The notes under the pieces: generated by a model | Seen by the model: only the letters and a program-made list of their open reading frames with translations | Told to the model about the DNA's origin: nothing | The model's database searches: none | Made by a program: the position numbers and the translations under genes | Shown here: positions 8,414 to 15,819 of the stretch, piece after piece | Layout of the letters: each line of letters begins with the position of its first letter | How positions within the stretch are numbered: position 1 is the stretch's first letter | Source: Acidobacteriaceae bacterium | GTDB taxonomy: Bacteria > Acidobacteriota > Terriglobia > Terriglobales > Acidobacteriaceae | Direction: 5' to 3' | Length of the DNA: 64,000 nucleotides | Assembly (NCBI GenBank): GCA_903642265.1 | Contig: CAHJWN010000001.1 | Span: 98,927 to 162,926 of the forward strand

Positions 8414-10570
8414 TTACTCCGTCTTCGCAACAAGCCTCTTCACATGAACACTCTCCCGCACCTCGGGCACGGTGCCATCACCGACGACGACCTCTTCCGG
8501 CACCTGCTGGAACAGAATGCGCGTCGCGGCGTTCGACTTTCCGGGAACCAGCAGGCGTTCGGTTGCGGTCAAGGTGCCGGACCGCACCGTCACCGGCACT
8601 TCAGCCGCGGCCGCGCCATCGTTGCGCACGCTGATGGCAACGAGCCATCCACTCGATTTGCCGCCTTTTTCGATGAGCTCTCGCGGCGAGACATAAGCAA
8701 TGCTCAAATCAGGCAGACCGCGATCGTGATACACCCAGTCATCGAAGAACCACTTTAGGTCCTTGTGTGAGGTCTGCTCCAGCACCTGCTGAAAGCCATC
8801 GGTGCCTGCATCCGCAGCATGGTTCTTGCGGTAGAGCTGAAATGCCTGCTTGAGCGCTTCATCGCTGCTGATGGAACGCAGCATCCACAACACCGCCGCG
8901 GCCTTGGTGCGGTAGTACACATCGCTGCTGGCATCGATCAGGCTCTGCCCGCGAGGCGCTGATGTGCCTGTCTTGTCAGGAGCGGCGAAGTCCGGCTCCG
9001 CCAGCGCCAGCGTCGAAGCAGCAGCCTGCAGCCGGTCGAGCCCCGCTTGCCGACCATCGTTCGTCTCGACCCACAGCAGCGACATGAACTGCGCCACACC
9101 CTCGTCCAGCCACGCGTGGCTTGACGCAAACCAGGAGTGCGCCAGCGTATGCACCAGCACAGGTGCGAGCGCTGCCGGTTCAGCACCGCGCAATGGTGTA
9201 ACGAGGAGGGTGCCATCTTCGAACGGCTGGGCCTGAGAACCAGTCACGTCATGATCAATCACGTCGAGCGGCGCAAGCGGATTGTCACCCAGCCAGTCGA
9301 TCAGGAGCGGCTGCACTTTCTCAGCAGCCGAGACGTAGTCCGCAAGCACGCCGGACTGGTCCGTCACGGCGCGCATCAGGGCTCCGTCAGTCGTAGTCGC
9401 TGCCCGGTCCGTCACAAATAGACTCGGCACGCGAAAACCGAGGGGCCGCTCGGCAAACTCCGCCGTAGCGACTCCCTGTCCGGAGGCGACCGGCACGCTG
9501 TCGTTATCGCTTACAGCAGTGAACAACTGCCTGCGGCCATCAAAGTAAGCGGCATCCGGAGCATCGCCGGTGTAGTTGACGGTCAATCGCAGACGCGTTG
9601 TTGCCGCTTGCTGACGCAGCTTGGTGCGGCCGACAGAATCAAACAGCTTTGCTCCGTCACCAAGAAACACGGGTGCCCCCGCAGTTGGATACCACAGCAC
9701 ATCACCATATCCACGCAGCGCTGTGCCGGCGGTTGCGATGGTGTCCCAGTCCGCTTCAAGGGCTTTGTCTTCCGGGGCGCCGATGCGCGCAAGCCTTTCG
9801 CCAGACTGTGGAATGCTGCCGCTGTAGATTGCCGTGAGCTGAACCGAAGCCCCCGGAGCAAGTGGCGCAGGTAAAGTCAGCACCGCCTCTCGCGCTGTGC
9901 CGGTGTGGTCGGCGTCGGTGTTGATGCGGTGCTGCACGAATGCACCCGCACCTGACCGTAGCCGTAGCGACTCCCACACGAGTGTCGACGAAAGCTGCAC
10001 CGTGATCCGCGTCAATGGCACCTTGCCATCATTGCGCACGGTGAAGTTTGCATGGGCCTCGATGCCCGCGCTCGCCGGGGTCAGGTGCAGGTCGAGATCG
10101 TACGCCGTGAAGGTGACGGCTTCGCGCTCTTCATCAGAGACGGTGATGTCTGCATCTGGGACATTCGGCGTCTGCGTGTCTGAGTGCAGGCTGGATGATT
10201 CCCCGATCTCGGAAGTGACAGGCTTGTCCTCTGGAGTCGCGGGTGCATCCGGTGCACCCGCATCCTGCTGTTTCTCTTCACGCTGAAAAAGGACCTTGCC
10301 TTTGGCGGGCGCTGCTTCGGTCTGGGCCGGAGCAGGCTCAGTTGGTACAGTTTGGGCCGGAGCAGGCTGAGCTGGTACAGTCTGGGCTGGCACAGCCTGG
10401 GCGGGTGCAGGTTGGGCGGGTGCAGGCTGGGCGGGTGCAGTTTGGGCGGGCGCAGCCTGGGTCGGATTGTATTTCGGCGGAACACTTTGGGCCGGGATAG
10501 CCGTTGCGGGCTCCTGGGCTAAGCCGCTCATTGCTAAGCTCAACAAACCTGCCAACAGAAGAGGCCTCAA
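8414..10570 (-). CDS. Secreted M1-family peptidase-like protein with degenerate zinc-site motif
   Basis: TTG start at 10570 overlaps the rlmB stop (TTGA) and is preceded by AAGGGG. It gives a signal peptide MRPLLLAGLLSLAMSGLAQE. Residues about 36-90 are a Pro-Ala-Gln repeat (PAQTAPAQPAPAQ type) that probably spans the cell wall or periplasm. The body resembles the M1 aminopeptidase family: an N-terminal beta domain at 150-250, the gluzincin region at 465-500, and a helical part with YYRTKAAAVLWMLR (552-565) and WFFDDWVYHDRGLP (607-620). The metal motif reads HTLAH (474-478), followed by the downstream ligand Glu490 in WLDEG. The glutamate of HExxH that activates water is Thr475. Zinc ligands are therefore kept but the general base is missing, so it may be non-catalytic or use another residue. 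Confidence 0.82.
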   Translation of the reverse strand: MRPLLLAGLLSLAMSGLAQEPATAIPAQSVPPKYNPTQAAPAQTAPAQPAPAQPAPAQAVPAQTVPAQPAPAQTVPTEPAPAQTEAAPAKGKVLFQREEKQQDAGAPDAPATPEDKPVTSEIGESSSLHSDTQTPNVPDADITVSDEEREAVTFTAYDLDLHLTPASAGIEAHANFTVRNDGKVPLTRITVQLSSTLVWESLRLRSGAGAFVQHRINTDADHTGTAREAVLTLPAPLAPGASVQLTAIYSGSIPQSGERLARIGAPEDKALEADWDTIATAGTALRGYGDVLWYPTAGAPVFLGDGAKLFDSVGRTKLRQQAATTRLRLTVNYTGDAPDAAYFDGRRQLFTAVSDNDSVPVASGQGVATAEFAERPLGFRVPSLFVTDRAATTTDGALMRAVTDQSGVLADYVSAAEKVQPLLIDWLGDNPLAPLDVIDHDVTGSQAQPFEDGTLLVTPLRGAEPAALAPVLVHTLAHSWFASSHAWLDEGVAQFMSLLWVETNDGRQAGLDRLQAAASTLALAEPDFAAPDKTGTSAPRGQSLIDASSDVYYRTKAAAVLWMLRSISSDEALKQAFQLYRKNHAADAGTDGFQQVLEQTSHKDLKWFFDDWVYHDRGLPDLSIAYVSPRELIEKGGKSSGWLVAISVRNDGAAAAEVPVTVRSGTLTATERLLVPGKSNAATRILFQQVPEEVVVGDGTVPEVRESVHVKRLVAKTE
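10301..10465 (-). repeat. In-frame Pro-Ala-Gln coding tandem repeat
   Basis: Imperfect tandem repeats of about 15 and 30 bases (plus-strand units such as GGGCGGGTGCAGGCTG and GGGCCGGAGCAGGCTGAG) encode the PAQ-rich linker of the M1-like protein. The repeat number could change by slippage without breaking the frame. Confidence 0.7.
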
Positions 10571-11364
10571 GAACCTAACCCCTTGCGAGGCTTCGGCTTT
10601 AACGGCTCCGGTTTGACTTCGGCCGGCTGCCTTCGCTGCCGCATCGCCTCGTACATCACAACCGCTCCTGCTACCGAGACATTCAGGGACGAAACCGCGC
10701 CCGCCATCGGGATCCTCAGCAGGTGGTCGCAGGTCTTCTTCACCAGATCGTGGAGACCTGCACCCTCGCGGCCGAGCACCAGCACGCAGTCAGTGCGAAA
10801 GTCAAAGTCCATATAGTCCGGCGAGCCGCGTTCATCGAGCCCTAGCACCCAGACATTCTCTTTTTTCATCTGTTCAAGCGACCGCACCAGGTTGGTCACC
10901 CGCGCAATCTTTACATGCTCGGATGCTCCGGCAGAGGTCTTCGCCACCGTCGCATTGATCGGCGCGGACCTCCGCTCCGGAATCAGAACTCCATCAACGG
11001 CAATTGCATCGGCGGTCCGCAAGAGAGCCCCAAGGTTGTGGGGGTCTTCGACACCGTCCAGCGCCAGGAAGAACTTGTATTTATTCGGCGCTACAGCCTT
11101 CTTCTTTGACAGAAAGTCTTCGATGCCGAGAAACTGCCGCTCCCGCACCATCGCCAGTACGCCCTGGTGCGCGTCGGTTTTTGCCAGCCGCGTCATTTGC
11201 TCGCGGGAGTCCGTCGCCACCCGGATGTTTGCAACGCGGCAAAGCGCGATAATGCGTTCCAGACGCTCATCCTTGCGATCGCGGGCAACGACTATGTGAT
11301 CCAGGGCGCGCGCTCCGGAGCGAATTGCCTCTTCCACCGGGTGAAGACCGTACAAAACTTCCAT
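10567..11364 (-). CDS. rlmB: 23S rRNA (guanosine-2'-O-)-methyltransferase RlmB (TrmH/SpoU family)
   Basis: Methylates the 2'-O of a conserved guanosine (G2251 in E. coli) in the peptidyl-transferase loop of 23S rRNA, using S-adenosylmethionine. The N-terminal substrate-binding domain begins YGLHPVEEAI. The SPOUT knot follows with its three motifs: LDGVEDPHNLGALLRTADA near residues 103-121, VLVLGREGAGL around 195-205, and IPMAGAVSSLNVSVAGAVVM around 218-237. The length of 265 residues is normal. A basic Pro/Lys tail ends the protein. The stop overlaps the TTG start of the M1-like gene, so the two are likely in one transcript. Confidence 0.92.
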   Translation of the reverse strand: MEVLYGLHPVEEAIRSGARALDHIVVARDRKDERLERIIALCRVANIRVATDSREQMTRLAKTDAHQGVLAMVRERQFLGIEDFLSKKKAVAPNKYKFFLALDGVEDPHNLGALLRTADAIAVDGVLIPERRSAPINATVAKTSAGASEHVKIARVTNLVRSLEQMKKENVWVLGLDERGSPDYMDFDFRTDCVLVLGREGAGLHDLVKKTCDHLLRIPMAGAVSSLNVSVAGAVVMYEAMRQRRQPAEVKPEPLKPKPRKGLGS

Positions 11365-11496
11365 TCTTCAAGTTTACCGTCCGAAGCTGGTCTGCACAGG
11401 TCTTTGGGTGTCCAGATTGAGCCAGAACCGCAGGATTGCACTCAATCGCCGGGACCCGCAAACAAAAGCGTCTTTTTCCTGCAAACATCCGTCAAA

Positions 11497-12135
11497 ATGA
11501 CTGTGCCAGCCGTAAGTCTGCCCATCTCCGCCGCCGTCGCCGAACAAAACGAGCGTGAAAACGTGGCCATCGCGCGCGGACTCAAGCAGCAGGACCCTGA
11601 ACTGATCGACAAGCTGATTGAGCTATACCAGCATCGACTGCTGCGCTACCTGCTCTTCCTGACTGGACGCCGCGAGGTTGCTGAAGACTTATTCCAGGAG
11701 ACCTGGATGCGTGTGCTCCTGCGCGGCGCTCAGTACAACGGCAAGGCACGTTTCGACACCTGGCTTTTCACCATCGCCCGCAACCTAGTCATCGACCTTT
11801 CCCGGAAGCGCACCATGGCCTCGCTGGATGAGATGAGCGAGGGTGAGGATGAACGCCCGTTCGAGATCGCCATCGATGGCCCTTCGCCGCTCGAACAGTT
11901 TCGGTCCCGCGAAGACTCGGCCGAGGTTGCAGAGGTATTGCTGAAGCTTGAACCGAGTTACCGCGAGGTGCTGGTGTTGCGGTTCCACGAGGAGATGTCC
12001 CTCGACGAAATTGCAAAGATGACCAAGGCACCGCTCTCAACTGTAAAGTCCCGGCTCTATCGGGGTCTGGCTGCACTTAAGCCTGAGATGGAGCGCCTTC
12101 GCAGAGCACCGCTGGTCTCTGGAGGTTTGCGCTGA
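11497..12135 (+). CDS. ECF-type RNA polymerase sigma factor
   Basis: The 212-residue form starting at ATG 11497 is chosen over the longer open frame because everything upstream lacks sigma similarity and runs antisense to rlmB. Region 2 is clear (LYQHRLLRYLLFLTGRREVA, EDLFQETWMRVL, then FDTWLFTIARNLVIDLSRKR at roughly 87-106). Region 4 is the helix-turn-helix LEPSYREVLVLRFHEEMSLD followed by EIAKMTKAPLSTVKSRLYRG at about 146-190. A short acidic linker, DEMSEGEDERPFE, connects them. The stop codon overlaps the ATG of a small membrane protein (TGATG), the usual layout for a sigma factor and its regulator. No convincing autoregulatory promoter was found upstream. Target genes are unknown. Confidence 0.9.
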   Translation: MTVPAVSLPISAAVAEQNERENVAIARGLKQQDPELIDKLIELYQHRLLRYLLFLTGRREVAEDLFQETWMRVLLRGAQYNGKARFDTWLFTIARNLVIDLSRKRTMASLDEMSEGEDERPFEIAIDGPSPLEQFRSREDSAEVAEVLLKLEPSYREVLVLRFHEEMSLDEIAKMTKAPLSTVKSRLYRGLAALKPEMERLRRAPLVSGGLR

Positions 12136-12512
12136 TGGAGAACCGCGACTTTGAGCCCTTCGCCGAGATCAAGTCAGGTTTGCAATCGGTCCAGACGGAC
12201 GGGGCTACAGTGAACCGTGTCAATCGTACCCATCGTGTTGTTCGCGAACGGGCAAAGACTCTGGCGGAGCGGCGTTCAAAGATCCGTAGTCTTTGGCTTC
12301 CAGTAGTCATCTTTTCATCGGTGCTGGTGGCGGTATGCGTTGCCGTCTGGATGGTGCTCGACGAGTACGAGATTGTTGCGGCTGGAAGCCAGGTGGCAAG
12401 CTACCAGGTGCTGGTCCCGCTGCTCTGGTCAATTCCGGTTTCCGCTGCTCTGCTTGCCGTGGTATGGTTCCGTCAGTCGCGGTCAGATTCGGTCAGCCGC
12501 GGCAGCTACTAG
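12135..12512 (+). CDS. Small two-helix membrane protein, candidate anti-sigma partner
   Basis: 125 residues. The cytoplasmic N-terminal 50 residues are rich in Arg and Glu, with an amphipathic stretch around RVVRERAKTLAERRSKIR. Two transmembrane helices follow, at about 53-75 and 90-112. It starts inside the stop codon of the ECF sigma gene, and translational coupling of that kind usually marks an anti-sigma factor. No HxxxCxxC zinc motif, FecR domain or RskA-like domain is visible, so this would be an atypical anti-sigma if it is one. The assignment rests on gene order and topology only. Confidence 0.7.
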   Translation: MENRDFEPFAEIKSGLQSVQTDGATVNRVNRTHRVVRERAKTLAERRSKIRSLWLPVVIFSSVLVAVCVAVWMVLDEYEIVAAGSQVASYQVLVPLLWSIPVSAALLAVVWFRQSRSDSVSRGSY

Positions 12513-12540
12513 TCTCAAAAATTAAGTTTGGTTAGGTCCA

Positions 12541-13086
12541 ATGAAAGCAATCTGGAGCCGGAACAACACGGAGAGAGATCGCGCAGAAGAGTCTGGCAGC
12601 GAGCTCAGCATGATCCCGAACTGGTCGATCGCGCTGGCTGTTGTGGCCTTTCTGGGTGCGCAATACCTGTTCCATTTTGTGATGCCGCACAACAAGCCCG
12701 GCATGTTGCCGATGCGGCTGATGATGAGCTACTCCTGCGGCACGCTGATTGCCAGTTACATCCTGATGATTGGCTACGTGAGCCGCGATGTTCGCCGCCG
12801 GGGAATGCCCGCCGCTTTATGGATGCTGATCGTCATCATCATGCCTGGCGGTGTGGGGGCGGTTGTCTACTTCCTGCTGCGCCAGCCCATGCTGACGCGC
12901 TGCCCGCATTGCACTACCGAGATCGCTTCCACTTATCACTTCTGCCCGCAATGCCAGTTTCAGATGGCCCCGGTTTGCGGCCAATGCTTCCGGGGTGTTC
13001 AGATCACCGACGTGTTCTGCACACAGTGCGGCCATGATCTTGCCGAAGACCAGGCTCCGGCTCGGCTCCGCGTCTTCCGAGACTAG
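12541..13086 (+). CDS. Membrane protein with C-terminal double zinc ribbon
   Basis: Three hydrophobic helices lie at about residues 27-48, 60-81 and 90-113. A C-terminal cytoplasmic zinc-binding region with four CxxC pairs follows: CPHC at about 121, CPQC at 136, CGQC at 147 and CTQC at 162, the pattern of a DZANK-type double zinc ribbon. It lies 28 bases after the small membrane protein and four bases before the LytTR regulator, all on the plus strand. The second helix pair resembles the PLDc_N-like membrane segment in which a charged loop is followed by a hydrophobic stretch and Pro-Gly-Gly. Function unknown; probably a membrane-anchored adaptor binding protein or nucleic acid through its ribbons. 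Confidence 0.8.
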   Translation: MKAIWSRNNTERDRAEESGSELSMIPNWSIALAVVAFLGAQYLFHFVMPHNKPGMLPMRLMMSYSCGTLIASYILMIGYVSRDVRRRGMPAALWMLIVIIMPGGVGAVVYFLLRQPMLTRCPHCTTEIASTYHFCPQCQFQMAPVCGQCFRGVQITDVFCTQCGHDLAEDQAPARLRVFRD

Positions 13087-13089
13087 ACA

Positions 13090-13938
13090 ATGCCCGCTGC
13101 CTCACCAGTTCCGCCCTTTGCATCGTCCTCTGTCGCGACACTTACCGCGCTCATCATCGATGATGAACCACTCGCGCGCCAGGAGCTGCTCTACCTTCTG
13201 GAAAAAACGGGCGACGTTGAAGTCCTGGCCCAGGGAACGAACGGCATCGAAGCAGTCGACCTCATACGAACGCACCAACCTGACCTGGTTTTTCTGGATG
13301 TCCAGATGCCCGGACTCGATGGCTTTGCGGTCATCAAGAAACTGCTCGACAAGAAGATCAAGTTGCCGCAGGTTGTGTTTGCCACGGCGTTTGATCAATA
13401 CGCTGTCCGTGCCTTCGAGGTAAACGCGGTCGATTACCTGTTGAAGCCATTTGATCGCAGCCGCGTTCACAAGACGATCGAGAAGGCACGCGCCCGCATC
13501 GCCGCACCTGTCGAATCTGCGTCGGATGCCAAGCTGGACGCGCTTTTGAAGCTGATGGCAGAGCAGGTGCAGCCATCGCGCACCCCGGCGAGCAGGAGCC
13601 AGACAGGCAAGATTGTCGTTCGCGCGCAAAATCGCCTTCTACTGGTAGATCAGCGCGAGATCTGCTTCGCCTCGATTGACGAAGGCGCCATCAGTGTTGT
13701 CGCCGCAGGCATTGAAGGGCAGTCCAACTGCCGCACGCTGGAAGAACTGATCGACCAGCTTGATCCGAACGCCTTCTGGCGCGCCCACCGCTCCTTCGTC
13801 GTAAACATTCAGCACATTCGTGAGGTCGTTCCATGGTTCAAGTCCAGCTACCAGCTGCGCATGGATGACGCGAAGAAGACTGAGATCCCCGTAAGCCGTT
13901 CCCAGACAAAGCGTCTTCGCGAGCTGTTCAACCTGTAG
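13090..13938 (+). CDS. LytTR-type response regulator
   Basis: The receiver domain spans about residues 18-135, with acidic pocket Asp24/Asp25 (IIDDEPLAR), phospho-acceptor Asp70 (LVFLDVQMPGLDGF) and the conserved Lys119 (YLLKPFD). A linker leads to a LytTR DNA-binding domain at about 173-282, marked by FWRAHRSFVVNIQHI and the closing IPVSRSQTKRLRELF. Such proteins (AlgR/LytR/YehT family) bind direct repeats upstream of target genes, often envelope or virulence functions. No histidine kinase is adjacent, so it is an orphan in this window. It starts four bases after the zinc-ribbon gene and probably shares its transcript. Its N-terminal 15 residues are a Pro/Ser-rich extension. Confidence 0.93.
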   Translation: MPAASPVPPFASSSVATLTALIIDDEPLARQELLYLLEKTGDVEVLAQGTNGIEAVDLIRTHQPDLVFLDVQMPGLDGFAVIKKLLDKKIKLPQVVFATAFDQYAVRAFEVNAVDYLLKPFDRSRVHKTIEKARARIAAPVESASDAKLDALLKLMAEQVQPSRTPASRSQTGKIVVRAQNRLLLVDQREICFASIDEGAISVVAAGIEGQSNCRTLEELIDQLDPNAFWRAHRSFVVNIQHIREVVPWFKSSYQLRMDDAKKTEIPVSRSQTKRLRELFNL

Positions 13939-13951
13939 CGTTAGGGACGAT

Positions 13952-14143
13952 TTACAGGGCGCGAACCATCCTCCCGGGCAGCGAGAACAGTGCTGCGATC
14001 AAGTCAAAAACGCCACTTACTGCGAACCCTACCAATCGGAACGGCAACAACACGAGCCAGATCACCGGATACATGATCACTGCCAGCAGCGCCAGCGGCC
14101 AGCAAACAATCAGCAAAATGCAGAACAAGAAGAACTTCAGCAC
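13952..14143 (-). CDS. Small hydrophobic membrane protein, 63 residues
   Basis: GTG start at 14143 with GGAGA five bases upstream. Almost the whole chain is hydrophobic: two likely membrane segments (about 2-28 and 29-50, with Pro-Phe-Arg between) and a basic end PGRMVRAL. I recall similar short proteins in other Acidobacteria, but no function is known to me. It is convergent with the LytTR gene, 13 bases apart. Confidence 0.65.
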   Translation of the reverse strand: MLKFFLFCILLIVCWPLALLAVIMYPVIWLVLLPFRLVGFAVSGVFDLIAALFSLPGRMVRAL

Positions 14144-14207
14144 CAGACTCTCCTTTGCGGCAAGAACACCAACCTAGATATATACGCGGAATTCAGGACC
14201 GGGTTCC

Positions 14208-15197
14208 ATGCCGGCGTTGCGTGCTGCCCGGAGATCCAGCATCTCAGACAGAGTGGTATCGACTCCAGATCGTATCGTCGCGGTTGACTGGTCCGGCCGA
14301 GTGGACGCAGCCGGCCAGCGCCGACATATCTGGGCAGGGGTCTGGACGGCTGCCTCTGCCGCTTGTCCCCGTGAGACAGTAAAGCTCGAAGCCGGCCGCA
14401 CTCGCGCAGAACTGACCGGCTGGCTGATCGAACTTGCCCGCGAGACGCCGCGCATGGCCGTCGGCATCGACTGCTGCTTCAGCTATCCTGCATGGTTTTT
14501 GAAGGAGCATGGCTGCGCCAACGTCTTTGATTTCTGGCAGGCCGTCGCCGATGGCAAGGGCGAAGAGTGGCTTCACCGCGATTGCGCGGACGACCGCTTC
14601 TGGGGCAAATCCGGTCGCGCCCGGAGTGGAAAGCGACCCGAGGAGTTCTGCGGGCAGAAGCTGCATTGCATGATGCGCCTCACCGACATCGACAACAAAA
14701 TCACCCCAAAGCTGCTGCGCGACGATCCTGTGCGCGCCGCAAAGGTTCTCGGCATCACGCCAAAATCGCCGTTCCAGATCGGCGGCTCCGGAACAGTTGG
14801 CACTGGCAGCCTGCGCGCCATGCCGCATCTGCTGGAGCTCCGAGCCGCAGGCTTTCGCGTCTGGCCGTTCGAAGCCGCTGCTCTCGCTGCACAAAATCCG
14901 CAGCCGCTACTGCTCGAGATGTATACGCGGCTGCTCACGGGCGCAGTGAAGAAATCTAATCCGGCCGCCCGCAAGGCCTACCTCGCTGAACGCCGCAAGT
15001 CTGACCCCGCATACTCCGCGCTTAGCCGCAAAGTGCTTGCCTCGGCCCAATCGAGCGAAGATGCGTTCGATGCGCTCGTCTGCACTTTGGAGATGACCGG
15101 CCATCTCGCTGAACTTCCGCTTCTGGAGACAACAACTGATCCAACTCTCCAGCTTGAAGGAATCACCTGGAGACCGGGTCTAACGTCCCTTACATGA
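14208..15197 (+). CDS. DUF429-like predicted nuclease-fold protein
   Basis: After a short N-terminal extension the protein reads RIVAVDWSGR, the first strand of the RNase H-like fold seen in DUF429 proteins, with Asp in position to bind metal. Later landmarks are MAVGIDCCFSYPAWF (second acidic strand, about residues 83-97), a Trp/Asp-rich middle, PFQIGGSGTVGTGSLR, and SSEDAFDALVCTLEM (285-299), whose Asp and Glu could complete the metal site. ATG 14208 is used, but GTG 14253 would remove 15 residues of weak coding character and start just before the fold. The stop overlaps the next gene by ATGA. No enzymatic activity is firmly established for this family. Confidence 0.7.
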   Translation: MPALRAARRSSISDRVVSTPDRIVAVDWSGRVDAAGQRRHIWAGVWTAASAACPRETVKLEAGRTRAELTGWLIELARETPRMAVGIDCCFSYPAWFLKEHGCANVFDFWQAVADGKGEEWLHRDCADDRFWGKSGRARSGKRPEEFCGQKLHCMMRLTDIDNKITPKLLRDDPVRAAKVLGITPKSPFQIGGSGTVGTGSLRAMPHLLELRAAGFRVWPFEAAALAAQNPQPLLLEMYTRLLTGAVKKSNPAARKAYLAERRKSDPAYSALSRKVLASAQSSEDAFDALVCTLEMTGHLAELPLLETTTDPTLQLEGITWRPGLTSLT

Positions 15198-15805
15198 CCT
15201 CCGCCCCCCTTCAGTTGATCCCATGGCTTCTCATCGCATTTCGCGTTGTATGCGGTCCACTCATAGTCTTGGCAGCTCATCGAGGTTGGCCTGGCGTTTC
15301 ACTTGGACTGATTGTTCTCTTCGCTGTACTCTCCGACATCTTCGACGGCATCCTCTCCCGCCGTTGGAACTGCGAGACCCCGACCCTGCGCGTCATTGAC
15401 TCTTTAGCCGACACCATCTTCTATCTCGGTGTTGTGGAAGCACTTTGGCTCCGCGAGCCGCAGATCATTCTTCGCAACCGGAGCCTGCTCGCGGCACTGT
15501 TCAGTCTCGAAGCCATTCGCTATGTTCTTGACCTGGTAAAGTTCCGCCGCACCGCAAGCTACCACTCCTATCTCGCCAAGAGCTGGGGCCTCATCATTGC
15601 GGTTGCGGTGACCGGCGTGCTCAGTTTTGGCGTACTTTATCCGCTCATCCTGGTCGCGATCCTACTAGGGATCGTTGTCAATCTCGAAGGCCTCGCCATG
15701 AGCCTGATACTTCCTCGCTGGCAGAACGACGTAAAAACTCTCCGCGCCGCATGGATCTTGCGCCAGCAAATGCTTCGTGTCCTCACTGGCCGTGACCTGC
15801 ACTGA
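15194..15805 (+). CDS. CDP-alcohol phosphatidyltransferase family membrane protein
   Basis: A polytopic membrane protein (about five helices) carrying the CDP-alcohol phosphotransferase motif in altered form. Asp48-x2-Asp51-Gly52-x2-Ser55-Arg56 is followed by Asp69-x3-Asp73, while the consensus Gly four residues before Asp69 is Leu65 and the consensus Ala before Arg is Ser. All four metal-binding aspartates are present, so catalysis is plausible. Family members join a CDP-activated lipid to an alcohol such as glycerol-3-phosphate or inositol phosphate; the acceptor is not evident here. The ATG overlaps the DUF429 stop. alaS follows 14 bases later. Confidence 0.82.
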   Translation: MTSAPLQLIPWLLIAFRVVCGPLIVLAAHRGWPGVSLGLIVLFAVLSDIFDGILSRRWNCETPTLRVIDSLADTIFYLGVVEALWLREPQIILRNRSLLAALFSLEAIRYVLDLVKFRRTASYHSYLAKSWGLIIAVAVTGVLSFGVLYPLILVAILLGIVVNLEGLAMSLILPRWQNDVKTLRAAWILRQQMLRVLTGRDLH

Positions 15806-15819
15806 TAAACTTGCCCTCT

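Noticed and set aside
11167..11496. N-terminal extension of the ECF sigma factor
   Set aside because: Overlaps rlmB antisense and has no sigma-region similarity.
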